Assembly (NCBI RefSeq): GCF_004784465.1
Contig: NZ_SRRU01000001.1
Coordinates: forward strand, 682,001 to 746,000
Direction: 5' to 3'
Source: Streptomyces griseoluteus
GTDB lineage: Bacteria > Actinomycetota > Actinomycetes > Streptomycetales > Streptomycetaceae
Length of the DNA stretch: 64,000 bases
Under the pieces are notes generated by a model. The model saw only the letters and a program-made list of their open reading frames with translations. It was not told where the DNA came from and ran no database searches. Below are positions 38,435-46,303 of this stretch, in pieces. Position 1 is the stretch's first letter; every line of letters starts with the position of its first letter. A program made the translations under genes and the position numbers.

Positions 38435-39502
38435 GTGACATACGTGGTGACCGTGGCGATGGCCCCGCCCCAGGGGGCTCCGGAACTCGACGCGCTGCGC
38501 CGGGAGGGAGTGGTCTTCCTGCTGCGCAAGGGCTTCGACTCGCTGGAGGCGGTCGAGGGCCCGGACGGCATGGAGGTCGACCTGCTCGACGACGTGATCG
38601 CCGCCCATCCCGGCGGGGCCCTGCTGAAGCTGTTCGTGGACGCCCCGGCGCTGGAGTTCGCGGAGGACGCGGCGCGGGAGGTGGTGACGGAGCTGATGGA
38701 ACGTACCGAGGCGCTGTCCGACTGGCGCCTGACCCGCTGCGCGGTGGAACTGAACTCCGAGCTGCTCCAGGAGAGCCTGGACGCGGCCGACGGCCCGGAC
38801 GCCCCGCCCTCCGACCCCGCGGAACGCGCGAGGCGCCACGCGGCCGGCACGACCCCCGCGCCCCCGGACAGCCCCGGCCACTCGGAGAGCCAGGCGATGC
38901 GGAAGAGGCTGCGCGAACTGGCCCCGTCGCTCACGGCGTTCACCTTGGAGGCGTTCGGCCACGACGAGTCCGCACCGGAGTGCGAGGTAGGCAGAGAGGC
39001 GGCGGAGATAGCGGCGGGCGCCGTGGTCTACGCGATCGACCTCCTGGTGGACGAACTCTTCACCGACCTGGCCGCCTTGGAGGACGACGGCCCCACGGTC
39101 GCCCGCAGCAACGCGACGTTCATGATCCTGGACGACCTCCCCCCGCACCTGGCGGACGCCTACACGGTCCTCTTCACCCGCCGCCTGACCGTCACCGCGA
39201 TCACCCTGACGGGCCGCCTCACCCGCCCCCCGTTCGACCACCCCACCTGCCTGGCCGAAGAACTCCTCCTGAAGTCGCTGTTGAACCAGGCGGAGGTGAC
39301 GGCCGACCTCTACAGCCTCCTGTCGGACGAGGTAGCCCAGGCCCTGGAAACCTTCGCCACCACCCTCCACCCCCCAACCCCGCCCCGCCCGGCGACCCCG
39401 GAGGACCCGGACACGTGGTTCACGCCGTACACACCGGTGTCACCCGTGCATCCGTATGCGGCGAACGAGAACGAGGAGACGGTGGTGGAGTTGCCGGAGT
39501 GA
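38435..39502 (+). CDS. Unrecognised Streptomyces-type protein
   Basis: 355 aa from GTG 38435. No signal peptide or membrane helix. The N-terminal third has alternating strands and helices with acidic patches (EGVVFLLRKGFDSLEAVEG), a Pro-rich linker lies near 125-150, and a helical region with ELLLKSLLNQAEVTADLY follows. The last 40 residues are Pro/Thr-rich. No catalytic motif stands out. Third-position GC rises toward the 3' end with a strong CCC/ACC bias, but reading is uninterrupted. Function unknown. Confidence 0.7.
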   Translation: MTYVVTVAMAPPQGAPELDALRREGVVFLLRKGFDSLEAVEGPDGMEVDLLDDVIAAHPGGALLKLFVDAPALEFAEDAAREVVTELMERTEALSDWRLTRCAVELNSELLQESLDAADGPDAPPSDPAERARRHAAGTTPAPPDSPGHSESQAMRKRLRELAPSLTAFTLEAFGHDESAPECEVGREAAEIAAGAVVYAIDLLVDELFTDLAALEDDGPTVARSNATFMILDDLPPHLADAYTVLFTRRLTVTAITLTGRLTRPPFDHPTCLAEELLLKSLLNQAEVTADLYSLLSDEVAQALETFATTLHPPTPPRPATPEDPDTWFTPYTPVSPVHPYAANENEETVVELPE

Positions 39503-40201
39503 TCTGCCGTTCGGGCGACCTCCCGCTTTTCAGGCCGTGCCCTGGAGTGACTGGAGCTGCCGGCTTGGGGCAAGCAGAACCGTCGGCAGTTGCCGTTGTG
39601 TGCTGCTGTTGGCGTACCGGTTGGCGTACGCGGCACGCATGAGCAGATCCGTGGCGGCCGTGATCCTGCCATGCGGAGGATGCCCGGCCGCTGACGTCGT
39701 CCGCGCCATCAGCAACGAGGCCGAAGCGACCCTCGACTCGCGGCCTCACTCGCTACTCGGCCGACCGATCGAGTTCATCGCGATCCGCGGTCGAGTGGGC
39801 GCCGTCGGTAGCCGTGGCAACCCCCGTCGGGGCAGACGTCAGGGGCGAGCCGGACACGAGCGTGGCGAATTCCAGCTACACGGCCACCACTGGCAGAGAT
39901 CATTGTCGTCGAAGTAAATTGACGGCAACCCGCTCAATAAAGGATCCGAGGCTCCTTCGGATCTAAAGCGTGGCTATTTATAGCGACAAGCGACGTGGTT
40001 AGTTCTAGCCCGTGCTGCGAGTTGACTCAAGGGACGGGCGAGGCCAGTATTGGGACTGAAGCCGCTTGGTCGGCTGTGCAAATTTCCGGGGCCCAGTGAT
40101 GCGGTCTTACCGCGCATCGAGCCCCTTTCCCTGACCTGGGTCGAGTATCCGATAAACGGTACGAGTGGATCGGATACGTCCCCACAGACGGAGGGAAAAC
40201 G
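39503..40201. other. 699-bp stretch without a convincing gene
   Basis: The GC content drops near 39,900-40,000 (TAAATTGACGG, CTATTTATAG) and a short dyad GATCCGA/TCGGATC lies at 39943-39963. An open frame from about 39,640 to 39,917 has no ribosome site and an Arg-rich composition, so I do not call it. The right end should contain the promoter of the 40,202 gene. This marks the border between core genes and the accessory stretch. Confidence 0.5.
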
Positions 40202-41209
40202 ATGAGAAAAGGACTTCTGGCAGCCGCGATAGCAGCGACGCTGTCCGCAGGGTCAGCCGTCAGCGCTATTCCAACGGCCCAGGCTGCCGCCGCTCCGACG
40301 GCGGCCCCTGCGGCGTCATGCAGTCTACAAAACGGGATGATTCGGGGTAGTGGCTTTACCCCCAATCAGGCATACAACGTCGTGGGTAATGGCGCGTCCA
40401 TTTCTCGCGTCGCGGCGGGATCGACGGGCGACGTCCAGACCGGCTTCACCGGCGCTGGTCCGGTTTCTGTAGGCCCCGTTCAGTGCGCGTCGTCCGGATC
40501 GGCCTCAGGCGCATCGACATCCTCATCGGCCGCTTCGGCGGCAGTTGCAAGAGGGACAGCAGCCGCACAGCAGGCAGCACGCACAGGCGCCTCCCAGCAG
40601 CAAGCAGCCGCAATAGGACGGCAGGCGGCACAAGCAGAAGCACAGAGGCTCGGGTTGCCACCCTCCGTGGTGAACCAAATCACGAACAACGTGACAAACA
40701 CTGTCAACAACACAATAACCGGAAACAACAACACCATCGGTGGCACTCAGATCGGCGGCCAGAACAACACCCAGGGCCCCACGCAGGGGAGCGGCAACAA
40801 CAACACTCAGGGCCCCACACAGGGGAGCGGCAGCGGCAACACCCAGGGCCCCACGGGCGGCAGCACCACCACGAATCCGCCCGGCGGCAGCACCACGACC
40901 ACGCCGCCTGGTGGCAGCACCACGACCACCCCGCCCGGTGGCGGCACCACTACGAGCACCCCGCCCGGTGGCGGCACCACTACGACCACCCCGCCCGGCG
41001 GTGGCAGCACCACGACCACCCCGCCTGGCGGTGGCACCACGACCACGCCGCCTGGTGGTGGCACCACGACGACCCCGCCTGGTGGCAGCACCACGACCAC
41101 GCCGCCCGGTGGCGGCACCACTACGAGCACCCCGCCCGGTGGCGGCACCACCACGACTCCGCCCGGTGGCGGTACCGGCGCCAAGACAACAATTTCGGGT
41201 GCGGGATGA
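40202..41209 (+). CDS. Secreted low-complexity protein with PPGG/Thr repeats
   Basis: 335 aa, ATG behind GGAGGGAAAACG. Signal peptide of about 28 residues (AQA-AA). Residues 40-100 form a compact domain with two Cys (41, 99-type positions) and SGFTPNQAYNV, followed by an Ala/Gln-rich helix (105-160) and an Asn/Thr segment (QITNNVTNTVNNTITGN). NTQGPTQGSG occurs twice. The last 110 residues contain eleven PPGG units separated by Thr runs, a flexible stalk likely to be O-glycosylated. No LPxTG sorting signal. Perhaps a surface or matrix protein; function unknown. Confidence 0.8.
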   Translation: MRKGLLAAAIAATLSAGSAVSAIPTAQAAAAPTAAPAASCSLQNGMIRGSGFTPNQAYNVVGNGASISRVAAGSTGDVQTGFTGAGPVSVGPVQCASSGSASGASTSSSAASAAVARGTAAAQQAARTGASQQQAAAIGRQAAQAEAQRLGLPPSVVNQITNNVTNTVNNTITGNNNTIGGTQIGGQNNTQGPTQGSGNNNTQGPTQGSGSGNTQGPTGGSTTTNPPGGSTTTTPPGGSTTTTPPGGGTTTSTPPGGGTTTTTPPGGGSTTTTPPGGGTTTTPPGGGTTTTPPGGSTTTTPPGGGTTTSTPPGGGTTTTPPGGGTGAKTTISGAG

Positions 41210-41304
41210 CCCCGGCAATCCGTGGTGAGCGCTGGCCCGCGAGTGAGCCCCCGGGCCTCGCTGAGTCAATCAACCTCGGTTGAGCGGAACGCCATCAGAT
41301 GAGT

Positions 41305-41339
41305 TCGCACCTCGCGGAGAGAATCCCTGCGAGGTGCGA
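41305..41339. terminator. Terminator of the repeat-protein gene
   Basis: A perfect 11-bp inverted repeat TCGCACCTCGC (41305-41315) and complement (41329-41339) with a 13-nt loop, 95 bp after the stop of the secreted repeat protein and ahead of the next small gene. Confidence 0.7.
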
Positions 41340-41371
41340 GCAGGTCTGACGGCGCTTTGGAGTGACGAGAC

Positions 41372-41701
41372 TTGAGGAAGACAACCTTGCAAATCCTCCG
41401 TCTTGCAGCAACAGCCTCTGCCGGTCTGATCGTTTGTGTCTGGGGCGCACCTGCGAGCGAGGCAACGTCCCTGCCGGATACACCGCAGGACCTATTTGCA
41501 AATTCACCGCTTCGATGTTATGCGACGCAAAGCAACCCGGAGGCGATTGTATGCTATCGGTTCTCGGCGAAGGCTGAATACAGGCATGGCGAGATTGTTT
41601 ACGTCCCCATCCTTATTCAAGTGCCCATACCTTCAAATCCGCCGTCCGTGATCATCGTCAACAGCCTGAACGATATACATGCGAGCAGTGGGCCCGGATA
41701 G
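41372..41701 (+). CDS. Small secreted protein, unknown
   Basis: 109 aa from TTG 41372 with GGAG 8 nt upstream. The N-terminus is a signal peptide (LRKTTLQILRLAATASAGLIV, cleavage near ASEA-TS). The mature 77 residues have two Cys (LRCYATQ, AIVCYRF) that could pair, and a hydrophobic PILIQVPIPSNPPSVIIV segment near the end. GC content is lower than the core genes. No family recognised. It is convergent with the LuxR-type regulator gene, 15 bp away. Confidence 0.6.
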   Translation: MRKTTLQILRLAATASAGLIVCVWGAPASEATSLPDTPQDLFANSPLRCYATQSNPEAIVCYRFSAKAEYRHGEIVYVPILIQVPIPSNPPSVIIVNSLNDIHASSGPG

Positions 41702-41716
41702 CGTGCTCGGCAGATA

Positions 41717-42343
41717 TCACTCTCTGGAGTAGTTTTCCAGCATGCCACATTCAAGGGCCAGGCGGGTGAGGTCGGCCCTACGGCGGGAGCCATGCTTTCT
41801 GCCCAGTCGCTCCAGGTGTGTATGAACCGTGTTTTCAGTGATGTTTAACTTGATGGCGATCTCGCGATCTGTCGCGCCGCTGGCAATAAGCTGCAAGATT
41901 TCTCTCTCGCGGCTAGTGATACGAGGAGGAGCGGAAGGCAGGCCCTTGCCCGCGAGACTGGCGCCGAAGTAACTTCTTCCTGAGGCAACAGCGCGGATGG
42001 CCGTCGCGAGTTCCGAGTCGTCCGTTTGTCGACTCAGATAACCGCGGGCGCCGGCCCTGATGCACAGGACGGCGTCGGATTGGGCCCGCGAGGTCGATAC
42101 CACAATGACCGCATACCCTTGCTGATGCAACTGGGCTACCTGTTCGGATGTCGCCTGATCGGATCTCCGCAGACTGGTTAGCACAACAATTTCTACGTCA
42201 TTCGCCTCACAGAGCAAGTCATTCACGCTTTTGGTGAAGGTCGTAATCTGCAAATCCGGTTGGACGTTGATGGCCTGCGCGATGCCGAGCTGAAGCAACG
42301 ACCACTCGCAAACAACGGCGACAGACGTCACAGAGGGGCTCAT
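41717..42343 (-). CDS. LuxR-type regulator with degenerate receiver domain
   Basis: 208 aa from ATG 42343 behind GGAG. The C-terminal LuxR HTH is intact (TSREREILQLIASGATDREI, NITENTVHTHL). The N-terminal half has the receiver fold but not its chemistry: the acidic pair is replaced by CE (VVCEWSLLQ) and the phospho-acceptor position reads VVLTSLRR with no Asp. It therefore should work without phosphorylation, as in other atypical response regulators. No kinase gene is nearby. Moderate GC suggests acquisition with the flanking secreted genes. Confidence 0.85.
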   Translation of the reverse strand: MSPSVTSVAVVCEWSLLQLGIAQAINVQPDLQITTFTKSVNDLLCEANDVEIVVLTSLRRSDQATSEQVAQLHQQGYAVIVVSTSRAQSDAVLCIRAGARGYLSRQTDDSELATAIRAVASGRSYFGASLAGKGLPSAPPRITSREREILQLIASGATDREIAIKLNITENTVHTHLERLGRKHGSRRRADLTRLALECGMLENYSRE

Positions 42344-42621
42344 CAGCAGCTCCAACCTAGGCGGGCGACCGGCCACATGACACAGCGGAGTGGACGGTCG
42401 TTGCCTCCCACCGTCTGACCCCAGACTCGTCCCTCCCGGAAGAAGTGGCACCTCCGTTTGCCCCGGATGGGGGAAGACGACATGAAAGGGCTCGTGATCT
42501 CTGACTCTGCCCATGCACAGCGCCAGGAGCGGGTCTTCGCGCACCAGCGGGCTGTGCAAGCCCCGACCGGTGATGCGCGCCGACATCACCGGCGAACCCA
42601 AGAACGTCCCCGCGACCGTTC

Positions 42622-42976
42622 GGCCCCCCGCGTCTTCGCCGCCCTCACCGCGCCCTCGTTCGGCCAGGTCGCCGAGTTCCAGAAGCGTGGGGCCGTGCAC
42701 TGCCACGCCATGGTCCGCCTCGACGGACCCGACGGTCCACGACACGCCCCGCCGGCCTGGGCCACCGTCGCCCTCCTGGATGACGCGATCCGGGCGGCCG
42801 CTGCTCGCGTCCCCGTACCGGTGCCCGCGGCCGGCAACTTCCCCTCGCGCGGGCTCCGGTGGAGCTCCGAGCTCGACGTGCAGCCCATCGGCGCCCTGGG
42901 GCGTGAGGAGCTGACGGAACAGGCCGTGGCCTCCTATGCGGCCAAGTTCGGCTCGCCGGTCGACCAAGGAACCTGA
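42622..42976 (+). pseudogene. Truncated rep gene fragment of an older element
   Basis: The frame matches two separated parts of the intact rolling-circle rep gene at 58540-59916. RVFAALTAPSFG (intact gene: RVFATFTAPSFG) joins directly to QVAEFQKRGAVHCHAMVRL (intact: KVAEYQRRGAVHFHAVIRL), deleting about 75 codons, and the frame ends soon after YAAKFG. The HxH motif survives. It lacks the N- and C-terminal thirds, so it is non-functional. Confidence 0.85.
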
Positions 42977-42981
42977 ACCGT

Positions 42982-43200
42982 CACTGGCACGCCCCACGGA
43001 AGCGGGTCGGCCCGTATGGGCGCCGCGTCCATGACCTGCGGCACCCGTTCGTCTGCCTGCGCTTGGATCTTGGAGTCGCGCCGCATGTCGTCTGGGAGAT
43101 CGCCCGCCACAGTGATCTGCAGGTCACTCTGCTGTCAGTACGCCAACACAACGCCCCGCTAATGATCTCGACGGGAGAGGGTGGGAGTCAGCGAGACTGA
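42982..43200 (+). pseudogene. C-terminal remnant of a tyrosine integrase
   Basis: Translation gives GPYGRRVHDLRHPFVCLRLD and then PHVVWEIARHSDLQVT, the box II/III region of phage-type integrases (HDLRH with the usual T replaced by P; A-x-HSDLQVT). It has no start, lacks the N-terminal two thirds, and the catalytic-Tyr segment is scrambled before the stop at 43198. Together with the rep fragment it marks a decayed element next to the same tRNA-derived attachment site. Confidence 0.8.
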
Positions 43201-43212
43201 CTCCCACCCTCT
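43176..43212. terminator. Perfect 16-bp hairpin, displaced tRNA terminator
   Basis: AGAGGGTGGGAGTCAG (43176-43191) and its complement (43197-43212) with a 5-nt loop. Read on the minus strand it follows the 3' tRNA-Arg fragment at 43267-43311 and was probably the original terminator of that tRNA before the element inserted. The stop of the integrase remnant falls inside it. Confidence 0.7.
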
Positions 43213-43266
43213 GCTCTCGGGTTTTAACCTAGTCAGCGCATGATTTCTGCTGACCCTGGGCAAGTG

Positions 43267-43311
43267 CCCCGGCAGGATTCGAACCTGCGCACACGGCTCC
43301 GGAGGCCGTTG
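43267..43311. other. att site, element end distal to int
   Basis: 45 bp identical to 62656-62700, the 3' half of tRNA-Arg(CCG): anticodon arm, variable region and T arm. Identity stops at a C-run one base shorter than in the tRNA acceptor stem, and on the other side where the tRNA D-arm should begin. It is the displaced native 3' end left by site-specific integration. Confidence 0.92.
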
Positions 43312-43757
43312 GATAGTGCGCCGTTCGCCCAGTTCAGAGGCTCACAGCCCCGCTACCTGCACCCTGCCGTCCACGTATGGTCCACGAACCTCGGACCTAG
43401 CACATGTTGGCACGCCAGTCTTGCCGCGGCTCGTCGGCGAGGGAGGGCGACATCTGGCGATCAAGTGGGCCGTGAGCGAGCCCACTTGTAGACAAGCGGA
43501 ACGTCGATCTGCATGCTTCTGACGGGATGTCCGCCATTTGGAGTATCGTACTGGTGCCGGAGCGTTACTCCTCCGACATGTAGGTGATCTTGCTCGCGGG
43601 GAAGCCTTGGCCCTCGCGCGGCCGGCACTAGAGGAGCGCAATCTCCCGTGGTACGTGTTCACCCCCGCTTCACTATGGTGCGGGCTGAAGGCCTGTGGCC
43701 CCGTAGGGACGACGGATACAGCGTGTGCACCACCTATAAGCGAGGGTGGTAGCCCGG
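43312..43757. other. Element left end, no gene called
   Basis: 446 bp after the left att. It holds one clear dyad, CAAGTGGGC (43462-43470) / GCCCACTTG (43480-43488), with a 9-nt spacer. Open frames on both strands lack ribosome sites. The part just before 43758 should contain the promoter for the small gene pair. Confidence 0.45.
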
Positions 43758-44030
43758 ATGGTAGGCCGCGACCTGAAGCCCTCCGACCATCCCAAAAAGG
43801 ATGTCCGCCGAGTCCTGGAGAAGTGGGTTGGCCAAGGGTGGATGCTCCGTAAAGAAGGCCACTGGGGCAAGCTGTACTGCCCCTGCGAAGCGGCGTGCAC
43901 CACCATCCCGATCTCCGGATCACCCCAAAACGAAGGGGCTCATGCGCGCAGGGTCGACCGTTTGGCGTCGCGCTGTCCCCTGCCACCGGAGGCACCCAAC
44001 CGCAGCCTCACTGGACGGGCACGGGACTAG
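43758..44030 (+). CDS. Small basic protein, HicA-like pattern
   Basis: 90 aa from ATG 43758 (GTG 43746 is the alternative). The order R-D-L-x-P..., VRRVLEKWVGQGWMLRKEGHW, then a Cys-rich CPCEAAC and TTIPISGSP resembles the small double-stranded RNA-binding-like fold of HicA toxins, where GW...GSH carries the key His; here it reads GHW. Further Cys near the end (SRCPLPP) may bind metal. It is followed 91 bp later by an HTH protein. A toxin role is only suggested by these patterns. Confidence 0.6.
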   Translation: MVGRDLKPSDHPKKDVRRVLEKWVGQGWMLRKEGHWGKLYCPCEAACTTIPISGSPQNEGAHARRVDRLASRCPLPPEAPNRSLTGRARD

Positions 44031-44121
44031 TTACGGCAATCTTTGTCCGACTTTGCCCCTGTTTTGCTGTTGACGAATGACAACACGTCTGCGACTGTGG
44101 TGGAGGACTAGGGGGCCAACC

Positions 44122-45033
44122 ATGGACTACGACTTCACTTTTGTCGTCTCCGGCGTCGATGTGGATGACCAGGCTGCCGTTGACGCCCTGCTTGAGAACT
44201 GCGATGCGCTGTTGGCGCGAGCTGGTGGTGTTGACCTACTGAGCATCACTGGCTCTGGGGACTCCGCCATAGAGGCGGCACTGAGTGCTGCGTCCGCTGC
44301 CAGGGCTGCTGTACCGCAACTGCAGGTGTGTCGGCTGGATCGTGATCTAGTTGGTGTGCATGAGATTGCCGAGCGAACAGGACGCTCGCGGCAGAACGTC
44401 AGCCAGTGGATCGCCGGCGACCGCAAAGCCCAAGGTGAACGATTTCCTGCCGCCGAGGGAACTGTGGGCCGATCGCAAGCCTGGCTATGGAGCGAGGTTA
44501 ATGAGTGGCTAGCTGCTCACGGCCTCGACGATGGGGTTGCTTATCCCACTCGAACTGAGATGGCAGAGATCGATGTAGCGCTCGCTAACTCGGTCACCCT
44601 GAACTTCACTGCTGCTGAGACACCTGGCTTCCAGGCTGGCCGAGACAAGGTGGTCGAGGAACTCCGAAACAATCACATCCCAGGGTTCATGAACTTCCTG
44701 GCGGGTCTCGATCACACGAAGGACGAGCACGGAGCTCATGTCTTGGTGGTGGCAGATTCGGCTGAACCAGCACGAGGCGTGATGGAACGCGTTTCGAGTG
44801 TCGGCCACGATGTGATCCTCATAACCGCAACCGATCAGTTCATGGCTACTGTGCTGTCGACTCGGGCCCAACTGAGGCCGACAAAGATCGTAACCGTGCC
44901 TCAAGCCGCCACCGTCGGCGAGTGGCTCGACCTGGTGCAAGAGAACCCACAGGCTGCGTTTGCTTTGGAGAGCACAGCAGCGTTCGATGAAGAAGTTCCG
45001 CCCATTCAGCGGCGCTTGGCAATCGCTGCGTAG
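44122..45033 (+). CDS. HTH-containing protein paired with the small HicA-like gene
   Basis: 303 aa from ATG 44122, GGGGG upstream. Residues 1-70 form a small alpha/beta domain (YDFTFVVSGVDVDD). A helix-turn-helix of the MerR/excisionase kind lies at 78-98 (VHEIAERTGRSRQNVSQWIAG). The C-terminal half has alternating strands and helices (AHVLVVADSAEPARG, DVILITATDQF) like a flavodoxin- or receiver-type fold without obvious active-site residues. As the partner of a small HicA-like protein it could act as antitoxin and autoregulator; this is inference. Confidence 0.7.
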   Translation: MDYDFTFVVSGVDVDDQAAVDALLENCDALLARAGGVDLLSITGSGDSAIEAALSAASAARAAVPQLQVCRLDRDLVGVHEIAERTGRSRQNVSQWIAGDRKAQGERFPAAEGTVGRSQAWLWSEVNEWLAAHGLDDGVAYPTRTEMAEIDVALANSVTLNFTAAETPGFQAGRDKVVEELRNNHIPGFMNFLAGLDHTKDEHGAHVLVVADSAEPARGVMERVSSVGHDVILITATDQFMATVLSTRAQLRPTKIVTVPQAATVGEWLDLVQENPQAAFALESTAAFDEEVPPIQRRLAIAA

Positions 45034-45144
45034 GCGTTGCAGGGCCAGGTCGAAGGGGTTTTGACCTGGCCCTGAGCCATTGCTGGGCGCTTTGCCGACT
45101 AGCACATAGATGCGGCAGCCGCGGCCCCCCGCACCCGGTCTCAA

Positions 45145-45243
45145 TCCACTACGCCGGTCCTCGCGACAGGCGGCTTTGGTCTGCGTGAGCAGGTTCAGTG
45201 AGGGCGCGAGCACCAGCACACGAGCCGACCGCAGCTCCTCCGC
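45145..45243 (-). pseudogene. Possible helicase motif fragment
   Basis: About 33 codons read AEELRSARVLVLAPSLNLLT and QTKAACRE on the minus strand, which looks like motif Ia of superfamily 2 helicases of restriction-type (R.VLVLAPSLDLL.QT). Nothing else of a helicase surrounds it. It may be a relic of another defence gene, or chance similarity. Confidence 0.3.
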
Positions 45244-45337
45244 GCCGGACTCAGTGCCGACCGGCGCAAATGGCTCCTGCTCTCCCCCAACAAGCACAGC
45301 TTGGGCAGACATCCAACGGCTGTCAGGAGGTCCGGTG

Positions 45338-45985
45338 ATGCTCAAGATTCCGTCGGCCCTGTGGGATCGGGCATACGTTGCCGAGCTGTTGCGTCGCTAC
45401 TGGGCGGTCTTCCCGAACGGAGCGCCGGCTTACACCGGTTCGCGGTTCGAACGGTTCGCAGGGGGCGGAGACCGCCCCGAGGTGGCGAACCACTTCACGG
45501 CGGCGGATTTCATCGCTGTCGCTGCACTAAGCGTTGATGTACCCGTGCGAGCGATCCTCCGCGTTCTGGAGACGACGGAACCCAACCCCTTTAACAGCTT
45601 ATTGCTGCGGATTCCCAGTGGCATCGAGTTGGCCGAATCGGAGGAACAGCAGATCGCCGAGGATGGCCCGGCATGGAAGCTGTGGTGGAGTTTGCGTCGG
45701 ATTGACGGTGTTGGGCCAGTCGGCGCTGGGAAGCTACTCGCTCGGAAGCGCCCCCATTTGCTGCCCGTCTACGACTCGGTGATCAAGAAGGTGTTCGAGC
45801 GTCCATCAATGGATTTGCAATTCTGGTCCCACATGCGATTTGCACTTCGCGCCAACGGTTACGCGCTGGTAGCTCATCTCGACGATGTTCGGGGACTGGC
45901 CGGCATCGGCAAAGACATCAGCGTGCTGCGGATCCTCGACACAGCGGCATGGCTTCATGGTAAGGACAGCGGCATTGGGACCTGA
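45338..45985 (+). CDS. DUF6308-type protein with helix-hairpin-helix
   Basis: 215 aa from ATG 45338, behind AGGAGG. The C-terminal half contains IDGVGPVGAGKLLARKRPHLL, a helix-hairpin-helix like that of endonuclease III-type DNA glycosylases, followed by PVYDSVIKKVF. The N-terminal half is mostly helical, with FTAADFIAVAALSVDVP. This pattern matches what I know as DUF6308, common in actinobacteria and of unknown function. No glycosylase catalytic Lys/Asp pair is identifiable. Its position next to a restriction-modification gene in an element suggests a DNA-related or defence role. Confidence 0.7.
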   Translation: MLKIPSALWDRAYVAELLRRYWAVFPNGAPAYTGSRFERFAGGGDRPEVANHFTAADFIAVAALSVDVPVRAILRVLETTEPNPFNSLLLRIPSGIELAESEEQQIAEDGPAWKLWWSLRRIDGVGPVGAGKLLARKRPHLLPVYDSVIKKVFERPSMDLQFWSHMRFALRANGYALVAHLDDVRGLAGIGKDISVLRILDTAAWLHGKDSGIGT

Positions 45986-46303
45986 ACAGGCTAATGATGA
46001 CCACGGCCTGCGTCCCTCCGGTATCTCGGCTGTGCACGCGGGGCAAGTGCATGCCGCTTGTGCGTCGCGCGCCGCATCGGGCGCTATTCGTGCGCGTCTG
46101 GCTTGGTGGAAGTGGCGACGTAGCGAGAGCCGATAGGTAGCGAGTTCCACGGAACTCTGCGCAGCTCTGCTGATGCTCTTCGCCTCCCCCAGGACACGGT
46201 TCCGGTAGGCCGCGTACGGGCATGGTGAACCAGCATGTCAAGGGCTCAGGCTATTCGTGGACGGAAGATCCCGTCCGCGAATAGTCCGCAACTGGCTGTT
46301 CTG
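45986..46303. other. 318-bp gap before the Type ISP gene end; imperfect palindrome
   Basis: No gene seen. An imperfect palindrome CTATTCGTGGACGG (46251-46264) / CCGTCCGCGAATAG (46271-46284) has one wobble mismatch in 14 and a 6-nt loop, just beyond the end of the restriction-modification gene. It could terminate that minus-strand transcript. Its right arm is one of three related 29-bp repeats in the element. Confidence 0.55.
46265..46293 (+). repeat. 29-bp repeat, copy 1 (diverged)
   Basis: AAGATCCCGTCCGCGAATAG followed by TCCGCAACT. It forms the right arm of an imperfect palindrome just after the Type ISP gene. Confidence 0.65.

Noticed and set aside
39640..39917. Arg-rich plus-strand frame after the 38435 gene
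   Set aside because: No ribosome site and no recognisable motif.
40861..41180. Short regular repeats resembling a CRISPR array
   Set aside because: They are in-frame codon repeats of a secreted protein, with no unique spacers and no cas genes.
43342..43995. 217-codon minus-strand frame at the element's left end
   Set aside because: No ribosome site, Arg/Ser/Gly-rich, and overlaps the better-supported 90-aa gene.
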